Below, piece by piece: positions 11,831 through 23,200 of a stretch of 64,000 nt of DNA; positions within the stretch are counted from its first letter, which is position 1; each line of letters opens with the position of its first letter. This DNA is from Struthio camelus (lineage: Eukaryota > Chordata > Aves > Struthioniformes > Struthionidae), in contig NC_090946.1 in the NCBI RefSeq assembly GCF_040807025.1, positions 4,072,001-4,136,000 on the forward strand, given 5' to 3'. The translations under genes and the position numbers were made by a program. A model generated the notes under the pieces. That model made no database searches and had not been told where the DNA came from. It saw only the letters and a list, made by a program, of their open reading frames with translations.

Positions 11831-14800
11831 AAGAAGGTCCAGCTAGAGCCTTGGGTACTGTTCTGAACACTTGCAAGGCAGCAGGCTGAAGTTCTTCAAA
11901 GATAGATATTCATCAAGGCTTTGAAACAGGCTCTGGCCTTGCTAGGTCTCTTTGTCCTGATGTACTGGGACAGGCCCCCAGCTTTTTCTGGACAGGCCCC
12001 CTCACCAAGCCCATGCAATCACTCTTGTTGCTGCCCCACACCTCAGCAACAGGTCTATCTCTTCAGCATGCATGGCAAAAATTCTTTGCTGCAGCAAGGA
12101 GATGAGCTGTTGATCTGTCCTGACTGATTTTGGGGAGGCATTTCAACTCCTGGAGCAGTCTAGAAACCCCAGGGTGTCAATCTAGCAGCCTGACTTTGTC
12201 CTTCCAGCTATGTCTCCAGAGCATCAGTCTCCAAGTTAGACTGGTTGAGGCTGGAGAGATCTCATCCCTGAAATAGGCCTTGGCTTGCAATAGGAATGGG
12301 CTTGTTTCAGGGGTCAGATTCAAGCATGCCGGATGGGACAGGAGCAAATCTGGCCAGCCAGGGTATTCCATATTAGACCAGCTTCTAGCCTTTTGAAAGG
12401 AAAGAATGGTGGCAAAGCATCCATCTTGCACTGAGCGGGAGTTTGTATTTCTTTCCCCAGTGGAAATCAAACATCTACCTTGGGGGTGGTTTGACTGATG
12501 GTGGCACCCCTGCTTTGATTTGTGCAGTTCGCTGGGTCTTTACATGGATACAGCTGTTAGCTACTAAAGCTGTAAATATACCTGTAAAATGCGAATGAGT
12601 CACTTATTTAATAGGAGGTGTAGCTGGGTGCAAAGTTCTGTTATGCCTCAGTTTTGAATGCAGTATGGAGCAGATGCTGTGGGGAGAAGAGAGCGGAGAA
12701 GTGATTTTGTGCTTGGTATATCAGCATGTTATATTTCAAAGATATGTCCTAGTGCCTGGAGGTTCTGCAGAAGGCCCTGACCCAGCTTGGAGGAGACCTT
12801 TGCAAACATGCTGAGCACGATAAAAACACCTTCATTAGGATGGTGCTATTTACTTAAGATTTGAATAATGCTGTTTTTCGGCAGTGCTGAAGCAGCCTTG
12901 CTGCATCAGGGTGGGGGGCATTAGTACCTATTAGTCCCTTCCTTTAGGAGTTTTACAGTCTAAGCATAAGGGAAGGGTGAGTGTTGAGAAAGGAGGAGAT
13001 GGAGGTCAGCCTGGGGACATGGTGGCTTTGGTGTGTGCTGGGACTCCTGCTGTGTCTTGTGGACATCAAGGCAAAAACAGTTTCTAGGGAGATCTGGCAA
13101 TGGATAATGAAGGACCTAGGAGACTCGGTGGGTGGAGCTTCTCCTAAGGATGAGACAAATCAGCCTGAAGGTTAGAAATACTTCAGAAGTAGGTGATGGA
13201 GGCTGATGTCTCTGGCTAATTGCAGGTGGCAGTCCATGCTGGGTAGTGAAGGAGAGCTGACAGATAGGCTTCAGATAAGCTGCTATGTTGTCAGAAGTAG
13301 CAAAGAGAAGGCTTTATTTCCTGATCTGCATGGTGGAAGTAGCTGTCATCTGGTGGTAAAAGTTAGCACCAACCTTAAAAAAAGTGATCTCAAAGCAGTT
13401 TGACCCTGCAAGGAGGTAACTCTTGAGCAGGACCTGCTGTCTGGGGAGACTGACTTGGTTTTCTGTTGCCTCTCCCACCTTCAAGAACGTGCTGTTCTGG
13501 GCTACTCCAGCACGGGTTAGGCAGTCACCAGGAAAAGGGAGTTTCCTATTTGGGAGGCTCAGCTGTTGAAAGAACTGAGGTGACCCAGGTTATCTCCATG
13601 CTCCAGGCTCAGCCCAGAGGCAGAGGTGAACCTGGCACAGGAATTCTGCAGCTGCCGAGGAGACTACAGAGTTTAGCTTTGTATCGTGTCACAGGGCTTG
13701 AACAGGACACTGGAGAAGGCCTGGGTAGCCTCAGTGTTTGAATTGCTCTGTCAAGGAAATTGCTGTGCTCTCAGAAGACCCCATGCAGGATTTTTTGTTA
13801 ATATTTTTTTCCTCTGATTTTTATTGTATTGCTCATGAAGGAGCTCAGGGAAACTGGCAGTACTGGGACCAAGGAGGAGAAGGGCTTGTTACCATAGGAG
13901 TAATGAACCGTCTGGCTTTACTTGGGAAACAAGCAGGAGCATGATTTAAGAACAGTGCAATTGCATGTGCTTGGGGGTGGTGGCAACTAAAACAAACTGA
14001 AAAATAAACAAAGGCTTCCCATGTCCCCAGTTATTTTTGGTAGCTGATGGTTCCTGCATATATATATTTCAGAGCCTTGCTTCTTTTTAAGAATTACTGG
14101 AGCAGGATTCTTTTTGCTGTTATATTTTCCTGGATAATGTGTTCCTGAACCCCAGAATCCCACTGGCTTCCTTCAGGGCATTCTATAAGATCACCAGAGC
14201 TTGCTGTGTTCCTTGCTGATTACATCCTTCCTAGTGCACTGCTGCCATACTACAAAGACCTCAGAGGCTCATCTGAGACTGGCCCTAGTGATTTGGACTT
14301 TAACTTGCATCTGACTTGACTTGGATACTGATTGTCAGTGATTCCAAGGACTTGGTGACATACCTGCTTGGTACTGCTGCCTCCATGCTATTTGTGTGAT
14401 CGTGGATCGTGGCATGTATGTGGCTCAGCTTAAAGAACAAAACAAAGAATGCCCCCTGCCCTCTTTTATTTGTGAGTTATTTTTCAGCAGAGTTTGCCTG
14501 CACAAACAAATAGTCCAGGGGTGAGTGGAGGAAGTGAGGGTCAGCAATTCATTAAGTTAGTGTTGCTGCTAAAGGCTTTACTGTGGAACCCATCCCGGTT
14601 TGTCAGTGGAAGCGGTGTCCTGATGAAAAGGCAATAAAGCAGGCTGTATGAGCATACCCACATAAGTATGTATCCAAGCTATTTGCAGTGATAACCCAGA
14701 CAACATACGTATAGTTATCTTTCTTTGCCGCTGTAAATCCCCCTCCTATATTCCTCCTAAGATGTAGGATTTCTCACTGATGCATGTGCATAGCCATGCC

Positions 14801-16609
14801 ATTGCCCTAAGCCCTTAAAGCTTGTTCCTGGGTTGGGAAGGTTGTAAGTTAATGTTCTTGCTATAGAGGATGTAGGTGGGGATCCATTTCAAGTGGTCTG
14901 AAGTGGGTCTCTGGGGCTTACCAAACATCTCTCTCCTACTCATGCACTCCCATTAATCTCTTAACCAAGCAGCTTTTTTCACCCTCCTCCTTTTCTACTT
15001 TGCCTTTGGCAGTAGTTAGTATCCCAAGTGCTCTGCCAGCTCCCCTCACATGGGTTGAGTAGAAGGCAACGCCCTACATGTATGGGCAGAGGTGAAGGAT
15101 ATTTGAGGGAGCATAAAGGAAACAGGATTGCACAAAATGAAGCCTGAGCTTGTAAATTGTGTCACTACCTCAGGTGTCTTGAAAGAAAGAACTGTCAATA
15201 GTGGTGATGTACTCTGTTGCTCTAGCTGTGCTATAAATACGGTCTGGTCCTTTTTAGCAGCAATTCTTTCATGGAGCTGAGTTATAGATATGGACAGCTG
15301 GGACTGTTTGCAAGTGGAAAGCTTGAGCTGTACGAGATTAATCGTAAGTGACGACTTGTGTATGTTAATTGGTATAAGTGTTTGCAAGATCTGAGGTGGT
15401 ATACTCTATACCATTATTTGAATTTAGAAGTCTTGAACAGCTACAGATTGTATTTTCATTAATAAAATAATCATTTATAGTTTTCATGAGACGTTGCTTC
15501 CATCTGGTCTACATTTCAGAGCTTTTTTTTTTTTTTGGGGGGGGGGGGGCAGGTCTCTGACCACCAGACTAGTAGTGGTCTGCTGAGAACAGTTTGTGCT
15601 GATGGAAGACCTTGGAAGTGCCACATATGTGATGATTTGTCTAAATAATATATTTACACCAGCTTTTCCTCTAAACCGAAGCCACTTTACACCTGTTTGA
15701 CAAGATAAAAGGACTTAAAAAGAGCATCGGTATAATTTCATGCCTGAGCAGGATACAAAGATCTCAGCATAAATGAATACCAGAGCTTCAAAGCAGTTTT
15801 TGCAGAACGTATTTTTCTACTGCCTATAGTCCTGCTGGGTTATTTCAAGGTACAGTGATATTCACTGAGCTGACTGTTTGAAGACTAGCGTCCTATTTGC
15901 TCTAATGACGAAGGGACACAAGTGCAGATGTCGCAGTCCCCTGTCAGATGAACGTAGCAGTTTCCTAGGACCTGAATTCACATCCACAGGAGATTTGTCT
16001 GCTACTTTCCCAGACTTCTGCAATAAGACCCTCTAAATCCTGTTCTTGGCTGCTGAAGTAGATGACGGGTCTGTGGCATGCAGGGTCAGGGGGAATGCTT
16101 ATCCGACCTTTTGCTGTATATACTGCAGCTGGTATTGGAATTTTCCAACAGACTTTAGTCAAAAACATTGACTTGTCAAATCTGAAACTCTGTGGGAACA
16201 TACTGGCTCCCACCAGGAAAGCCTTTCCAGGACTTCTGGTCCAAAGCCTGGAGAAACCAGTAAAGGCAGATGCTTTGACACATGCTAAGTTGAGGTCGTT
16301 GCCATGTCTGCTGCCAACCGCTGCCCTTCCTGCCACCCAGCGCCGTGACCAGGAGCAGACTACTTGGGGTGAGTGTGACCTTGCAAGGAACGGGCGGTAA
16401 ATGATGTGTGGGCAGGGGCATCCGTGCCAAGACTGTCCGAAAGCGCCGGCCATTTGGGTCAGGCCGAGCTCTTGGCAGCGCGTGCAAGTGCTTACCGGCA
16501 GCCAAAGCCTTGTTTCCGTTGTAGTTCAAAGCCTTCTGATGAAAAGGCAGTTAAATTTCAAGTTCCCCAGTAGTAAGCTGCTGTTAACCCGCGCTGGATG
16601 TTTAAAAAG
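11831..16609. other. Intergenic sequence upstream of the CpG island
   Basis: No recognisable gene. A T14 tract running directly into G13 lies at 15523-15549. A stretch at about 16062-16400 is open on the + strand and partly on the - strand, with a donor-like ttggg/gtgagt at 16369. I cannot match the translation to any family and do not call it a gene. Confidence 0.55.
15523..15549. repeat. T14-G13 homopolymer junction
   Basis: Fourteen T directly followed by thirteen G, upstream of the CpG island. Confidence 0.95.
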
Positions 16610-17129
16610 GAGAGGCGCATCCAGCGCTCGCGTGCCAGGTAGCGGCCCTGACCCAAGCCCAGGGCCGCAGCGAGAGGTCAGGAGTCCTGGGATGGGACGG
16701 GGAAGGCTTTAGTTTGTGCCGGGGGGGCTTTCCTCGGGGAAAACGCTCTCTGGACAGCCGGGGAGGGGGACGACTCGGTGGTCGGCATCGCCCCACACGC
16801 AGGCCGGGCGCCTCGCTCACGCTGCTGCGGGCACGCAGGCGCCTCCGCCTTCGAGGCAGCCCTGAGGGCCCGGCTCGGCGGGCCGCCTCCCCCCTGCCGC
16901 CCCCCCACGGCCGGGCCCTGCCCGCCGCCGCCGCCGCCCTCGGCGCCCCGGGGCGCAGGCGGCGCCGCCGCGGCCCGCCAGGGGGCGCGCCAGCCCGCCG
17001 GCTCCCTTCCCCGCGCGGGCACGCGCACCGCCCGCCGTCGCCATGGTGACCGCTGGGTGCGTAGCGGCCCTTACGAAGCTGACGCAGTGGGCGGCCCGGC
17101 ACGGGCGGGGGCGGCCCCGGCACGGGCGG

Positions 17130-17224
17130 AGGCGGCGTTAGAGAATCGGGGGGCCGCCAGGCCCCCGGGATGGAGGTGGCGGCGGCGGCCCTGGGCCTGC
17201 GTCGCGGGCAGTGGCGGCGGAGAG
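17130..17224 (+). other. DAGLA: Probable DAGLA exon 1 (non-coding), approximate 5' end
   Basis: A strong 5' splice site, AGAG followed by gtgagg, sits at 17225 inside the CpG island just downstream of four GC boxes. This makes the sequence before it a good first-exon candidate. The 5' end cannot be seen from sequence; 17130 is a placeholder just after the last GC box. The segment carries an ATG at 17170 in strong context (GGGATGG) that opens an upstream ORF. This ORF would stop in exon 2 before the DAGLA start. Transcript evidence is needed to confirm the exon. Confidence 0.55.
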
Positions 17225-17250
17225 GTGAGGGGCGGCGAGGCGGCCGCCGC

Positions 17251-17286
17251 GGGCCGGGGCCGGGGCCGGGGCCGGGGCCGGGGCGG
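17251..17286. repeat. GGGGCC hexanucleotide repeat at the start of intron 1
   Basis: Four perfect GGGGCC units flanked by a partial unit on each side (GGGCC and GGGGCG) begin 26 bases after the putative exon 1 donor. The G-rich strand is the transcribed-sense strand, so a G-quadruplex could form in the nascent RNA or the displaced DNA strand. Another short GCGGC-type repeat follows at about 17346-17374. Confidence 0.9.
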
Positions 17287-20200
17287 CCTTCCCCACTGAG
17301 GGAGGGGCAGGTCGCGGGGGCCTGCGGCAGGTGGGGGCCAGGCAGGCGGCGCGGCGGCGCGGCGGCGCGGGGTCGGGGGGAGGCGGCCAGCCGCTGTCGC
17401 CCCGCGGGGCGCTGAGGGGAGCAGCGGGCGGCCCCGGCGGCAGGACGGGCTGGGGGGAGGACCCTGTGCGGCCCCTTCCCTACCGGTGGCGCTTGGCTCT
17501 GCCTCGTCCTGGTGCCCTCTGCCGCCGTCGTCTGCCCTGCTCAGAAGACGGAGGCAGGTGCGAGCGAGGCCCTATGCCCGCGGGGAGCGGTTTCTTCCCG
17601 TGGAAGCCGTGGTGCTGCGGGGAGGTGCCCAGCAGGCTGAGGGATGCTGCCTCCTTGAGGAGGCCGCTTCTCTTGGTGCTTCCAACTCTAGCAGGAGCTT
17701 CTAGAGGCCCCAGGAAAGACCCCGTTGCAATATGTGCTGTGTACAGTATGGAAGGAGGCAGTCCTCGACCCACAGATGGGGGTGCGGAAGGGAGGCACAA
17801 GGGACTGACGGCAGGGTCAGGACCTGAGTCCCCAGTGAGCCCATCCAGGCTGACTGTGCCTGTCAACACTGGCCCAGTGCGGGAGATGGAGATGTGTTGC
17901 TGCATGGTTGTACAGGGAGGAACTGAGAGTGTGTTGGAGGTGGGTGTGACACAAGGGTTCTTTCTCTCAGCCTTCATCATTTCTCCACAGGGATCAGTAT
18001 CTGAGAAAATTACCTGGTGCTAAAAGGACTTCTGCCACAAGTATCTTCCAATAGCAGGTGATGAGCCCTGACCTTAGAAATCCACGTTTAGGGTAACAGA
18101 GACCTGTGTGCTTCTAAAAGCGAGGGCTGCATCACTCTGAAATCTTACAGTCGAGACATTGCCAGGCTTTCCTCAGCTGAAATTCACGCTGGGCCCGTTC
18201 TGGGAATTATCACCCAGCTGTGCACTTGGGATGTCTTTCAGTTGTCACTTGAAATATAGAAACAATACTTGATGAGTCTACAGGTCCTCATATGTAGCAT
18301 GGTGCCTAACCCAGTAACAGGTAGAAAATAGCATAGTGATTGCTAAAGATAAACAGATATAATAAGATATAAAGTATACACAGTTTCTATGATGCTGGTG
18401 TGTTTATAAGTGCTACCAGTTAAAAGTTACAAATCTCTGTTCTGTAGATTAGCCAGCTTATTCAAAGAAAATGGTTCTATGGGAAAGTATAATCTCTGCC
18501 AAGGTGGGAAAGAGATTACTTGCCTGTGAGGATAAAACCTTGTGTTACCTTGTGGTGAGTTGCCACCTCTTGCTGACTGTCGTTTTCTGGTAGGGCAGGG
18601 AGGAGTGTCTGAGCTTGTGTGGTCAGGCTGAGTGGTTTTAAAATAGTAGTGGCTGGGAGATAATGAAATTGTAGGAAGTGGCTTTTGCAAAGACATCTTC
18701 TTTAATCTCTTGGTTTTATGACACTGGCTTCTGTGAATTGTGTATGTAGTAGGAAGCGTCTGCACTCTTAAGGAGGTTAGTTTGTGATTGGAGAAGAAGG
18801 GAATATCTGTTGGGTACCGGTGGAAAATTTTCAAAATAGAAAACATTATCTGGTTGTAGTTGTTCATTGCTTTAGGTGTTAGCTTTCTGTGCCATAAAAG
18901 TTGCATTGGGTGCTTGTAGCCCCTGATTAGGTTACTCCTCAACCTAGTGAATATGTGTCTTTGTAGCAGACTGGCTAACTAGTAATGGCTAACAGATGGG
19001 GCAAGGTCCATACAGAAACTCACAAGGCACCTGTTACTCTGTTTGTAAATAATGCATGTAGCTTAGAACTCTAACAAAAACTCTTCAGAAGGGAGTAGGG
19101 CAAATCTTCCTGTCTAACCAGTATTTAAAGAAAAAAACAGATTTGGGAGTTAACCATCTCTGCTGCTTTACAAAAGTTTTACTCCCTCGTACCATCTTAC
19201 AGAGTCAAAATTCCAAACCTGATGATAACGTGCTGTGTATATGTTGCTGGCATCAACCTCAGTAATACTGACCTGTAAGAGCTAACTTGATCGGAGTACG
19301 TTCTTACTTAAGACACTGGATTAGATCCTTATGATTACTCTGCAAAATCAAACCAGAAGTCACAGAAACTAGGATTGCTGTAAAACCCTGACAACTCAGT
19401 CTTTGCCAGGAAACAGGCAGTGAAAAGGCGAACTTTGGTACGTCCACCGCTTCCCCTTCTAGAGCCCTAAGTGGTTAAAACTGAGAAACTTGCTACTCCA
19501 GGAAGAAAACTGTGAAGGACAAAAATATTTCCTCAAATGACAAGATTATGTTGAAAATATTAGTGAAGAGGAATGGGGTAAACCAAGAAACATATTGGTC
19601 TCTTTTTATAAAAAAAATGAATGAATGTAGATATTAAACTGTTTGGAAGTATTAAGAAGACTTATCTTCAGCAGGTACTCGGTGCATTGTATTCAATTTT
19701 GGTAGAGTTTTGTATGAAACTTTGTCAGAACTCTTACGATCAAGCAGTTATGACAACAATAAAGTTTAATGCGTGATATGAGTGTATGGATGTGCTTGTG
19801 GACTTTGGGAACATAAATGTTACTTTCTTTGTACCATAAATCTGTCTCACAGTTTATTCCAGGGCAGGAGAGATTTTTATATATCCCTTAAACACTGCAT
19901 GCATCTTACCAAAAGCTGGAGATGTAAACTTGCAAGGCCTCTAGCTAACCTTTGTGAGAGGCCCTCTTGATTTGTATGCTTTTTTTCAGCCCCACCTGTC
20001 TTTACCTCTCTCTCTGTAAAACAGTTTGGGATTCTCAGTGGGATCTGAATGCACCAGCTATGGATTGTTGTGTAATCCATGTGAAGTTTAGATTGTTTCT
20101 CTATTTGTGATGTTAGCTTTAGTCCTGAGATGCTGAAGATGCAGCTATTTAATGGCTTTTACAGTGCCTAATGTAAAAACAGGCAGAGAGGGATGTTTCA

Positions 20201-23200
20201 TGTGCAGCCTCATCCAAGAAGTGAATTAATTTTGAGATAGATCATCAGAGCAAAATCGTTTGGTTTTTTTTTTGAATTGAAATAAAATTATATTTTTTTG
20301 TTTGTTTAATTGCAAAAAAAAAAAAAAGATTCATATGCCTGTTCTGAGCTTTGTAACTTCTAGTTTCCATTGGTGCCTTGCCTTCCCGTCAAGGACAAGC
20401 AAGCTGGAGACCTGTAGGAAGTACAGGAATGCTAACTTTTGAGAGTGTTGACCCCAGGATGCTTGGCATACTGCTTGGCTTTGGAGAGATTATAGCCTGT
20501 GAGGCTCCAAGTCTTTTATAGTCCTGCCTATAGTTTCATAATCTTTCTTGCATTAAAGCAGCAGTGATTCTGTTCTGCTTTCAGGTGGGTGAAGGATATT
20601 TAGGAGGCTTTGCTTGTGTAGCAAAGTTTTATATATACTCTAGAACAAGAAGCTTTTACTTTGGCGAGTCTACCTTTACCCTGCTTTTCCTCTGACAAAT
20701 CAGCATACTTAACTTTTCAGCTTGCCACCTAGGTAGCAGTTATTTAAACTGATCTTGTTTCCATAACTCTATGTACAAATTTTCATTGCTGAATCTGTAG
20801 TGCGTTTTGTCATCTGGTAATGAAAAGTGTTTTTTTTTCTTTGTTTTGTGGATTTTTTTAATTTATTTTCTTATGAAGCTGACAATAGACATTTAGAAGT
20901 TTAGCGTGCTACTTCTTTTAGATGAAGAAATGGAGGTGCAGTTAGCAGTGCAATTCCTCAAGTCTTTCCCAGAGTGAGAATATTCTTGGGCTTTGAGGGT
21001 GGACTAGTTGAAAACGCTGTCAGACCCAGGAGGTTCAATAGTGATAGGTATCTGTGGCAGTCCCTCTTCTACAACATGCTGTGGCTATCAGAGCGTTGGC
21101 ATGTTTAGGGGTGAGCAAACATGGATGGTTATTTTCAGGAATTTGTTCTCCCACCGTTGCTGGTGGGATACCTTATTTGATGCAGTTTTGCGTGAGACAG
21201 GGAGGGCTGCTTGGAACATTTAAACAATGATTCTATCCTATTGTTGAAGAGCTTATAACTATATGTCTTGCTGAAAAAGAGGAGGGACTTGCTGATACAG
21301 AAATTCATTGAATGAGATTCCCTTCCTCTTGTGAAGACATAAGATGATTTTAACCAGTGTTTATGGTTACTAGGAATAATTAGCTTACAAATAAGTATGA
21401 GAAGACTAACTTAAATGTGTAGGTGCTCTAAGCCTTTGCTATGACTTCCAGTGTAACATCTCTGTTTCTTCTTTGTAACTTGTTGGACTAGTGGTATGAT
21501 TCTCAGCACGAATATGAGAGATCCTGAATTCAGATCCAGACAGGCTTGTGGACTGAGTCCTTATTCTTTTCTGAAGAATAACCAATGTGCAAATGAAGTG
21601 ATGAACCTCTTTGGCGAGCTGAAATATTTAGAGTTGAACTGGCTAGTAGGAGGAAACAAGGAAATTCAGGACCTTGTGATAGCGTCACTGGAGTAAGAAA
21701 TAAAAATGGGTGTGCTGAAATGGATAAAAGCTTGTGTGCCTTTCTATCATGAAAGGTTTGCAGTCAGATCTGTTATGCTGCTCTATGTCTGTTAGAAGTT
21801 GGAATTTACAAAGCTCTGCATCTTTCGGAAAGAAGAATAAGGTTTAATAATATGCCCTGGCTTGTTTTTTCAGCACAGGTCTGTATATGTATGTCTGTAT
21901 GCTGGTGTTTAGGTACAGCCATAGAAACAGCCTTGATGTGTTTTGGAAGATGGTTCCCGGTTCTTGAATGTGAGCTTCTGGAGGTTAGTCTTTTCCCCAC
22001 ATGATCCTCCAAAAGACCTGGCAAAATTGTATTGTTTTCTCTCGTGGAAAATTAACTAGTTCACCTCCCATAAAATAAGAGCAATTCAGATTCTTTTTGT
22101 GAGTTTGCAGCATGTCAGACAACCTATGAGTGCCCTGAATGAAGTGAGTCCTACCTTCTTCTGTTGTTTCCTTCTTGATCATATCAGGACCCTTCAAAAG
22201 TGTGCTTCATTAAAATTTAACCTAGTACTGTCACATAATTTTTTTTTAACGTTTAATGTCCAAAATGTTATACGTTTTTTCCCAGTTGAAACACAACTCA
22301 GATTTCAGTATTTGGCATTATAGAAAATTCAGATGTAAGAAGCAGTAAATGAAGTGAACTCAGTGCAGTTTTTCATCACTAAATGGTTTTGGAATAGTAA
22401 GTGGACCACTTTGTATTGTTCATCTGTTGCCGGACTCAAAAGAAGACCTCTTTTAAAAATGCACCAGCCAGTCTTTCTACCCCAGTGGTTTGTCTCTTGG
22501 GTTCCAAGATATCCCCACTGTGATGACGTTCTGTTTCCAAGGTTCTGTGCGACTGCATCACCTCTCAGCCAGATTTAACCTTTTAAACTACAGTGCCCTT
22601 TATGTTACTGTGTTGTGTTGATTCCGTTGTTTGTCACCATCTCCATGGTATCCAAACATCTGCTAGTGACAACTGCTTCACTAAATTAGAATATTCTGAT
22701 ATGAACCTCTGTATCTTTACTTACTGGGGTAGCATGCATCCATGCTCCCTTGTCAGAGGAGGTGAAAAACTTCCCGTTTGCTCTCCTTGATGGTGGGTAA
22801 GTTTCTTCCATAAAAGGAAATCAAGAAACATGAATTTGCAATGTCTTCTGTCTCTAATGTTCCTGAAGACACTGTTGTAGTAGATGTTCCTTTTCTTCCC
22901 TGAATAGGTCACATGAAGAATAACGACAGATTTCTTAAATGACAGATTCTGTCTATGTATACTGTAGGATTGCTCTTGCCCTCACCTTTGTCATTTTCAC
23001 TTATCTTCTAGCAGAGAAAGAGGCTGCTCTTTCTTTCAAGTCTTTTTTCCAAGGTTAATACGTGGCTGAAACTACTCAAAACATTAATAATGGAGTGCAT
23101 GTGCAGGAAGAGAGATGCCTTTCCTGAGATGATATGTTCATGTTCTAAAATATAACTACCTGCAAGACTAGAGCTTTCCTCAAGCATCAGTGGCATTAGA

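Larger units (their letters stand above)
16610..17560. promoter_or_regulatory. CpG island, probable DAGLA promoter
   Basis: A block dense in CpG stands out in a window that is otherwise CpG-poor. It contains GCC/CGG runs (16921-16938), four GGGCGG GC boxes between 17089 and 17129, and an imperfect RFX X-box-like palindrome, GTCGCCATGGTGAC, at 17037-17050. No TATA box is evident just upstream of the likely exon 1, as expected for a CpG-island promoter. It is the only CpG island upstream of exon 2 on the + strand, and mammalian DAGLA also has a non-coding first exon far upstream of the ATG exon. Assignment to DAGLA is an inference. The island could also drive a divergent transcript toward lower coordinates. 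Confidence 0.8.

Noticed and set aside
16062..16400. Possible exon with donor-like gtgagt at 16369, upstream of the CpG island
   Set aside because: No recognisable protein, a weak acceptor at best, and the opposite strand is open too.
16602..17299. Long Arg/Pro/Gly/Ala-rich frames across the CpG island on both strands
   Set aside because: Stop codons are rare in CpG-island sequence and the composition follows directly from GCC/CGG runs. No protein family is recognisable.
17331..18023. 230-codon + strand frame just inside intron 1
   Set aside because: It starts in the CpG island tail, where GC content suppresses stops, and has no recognisable domain or conserved-looking part.
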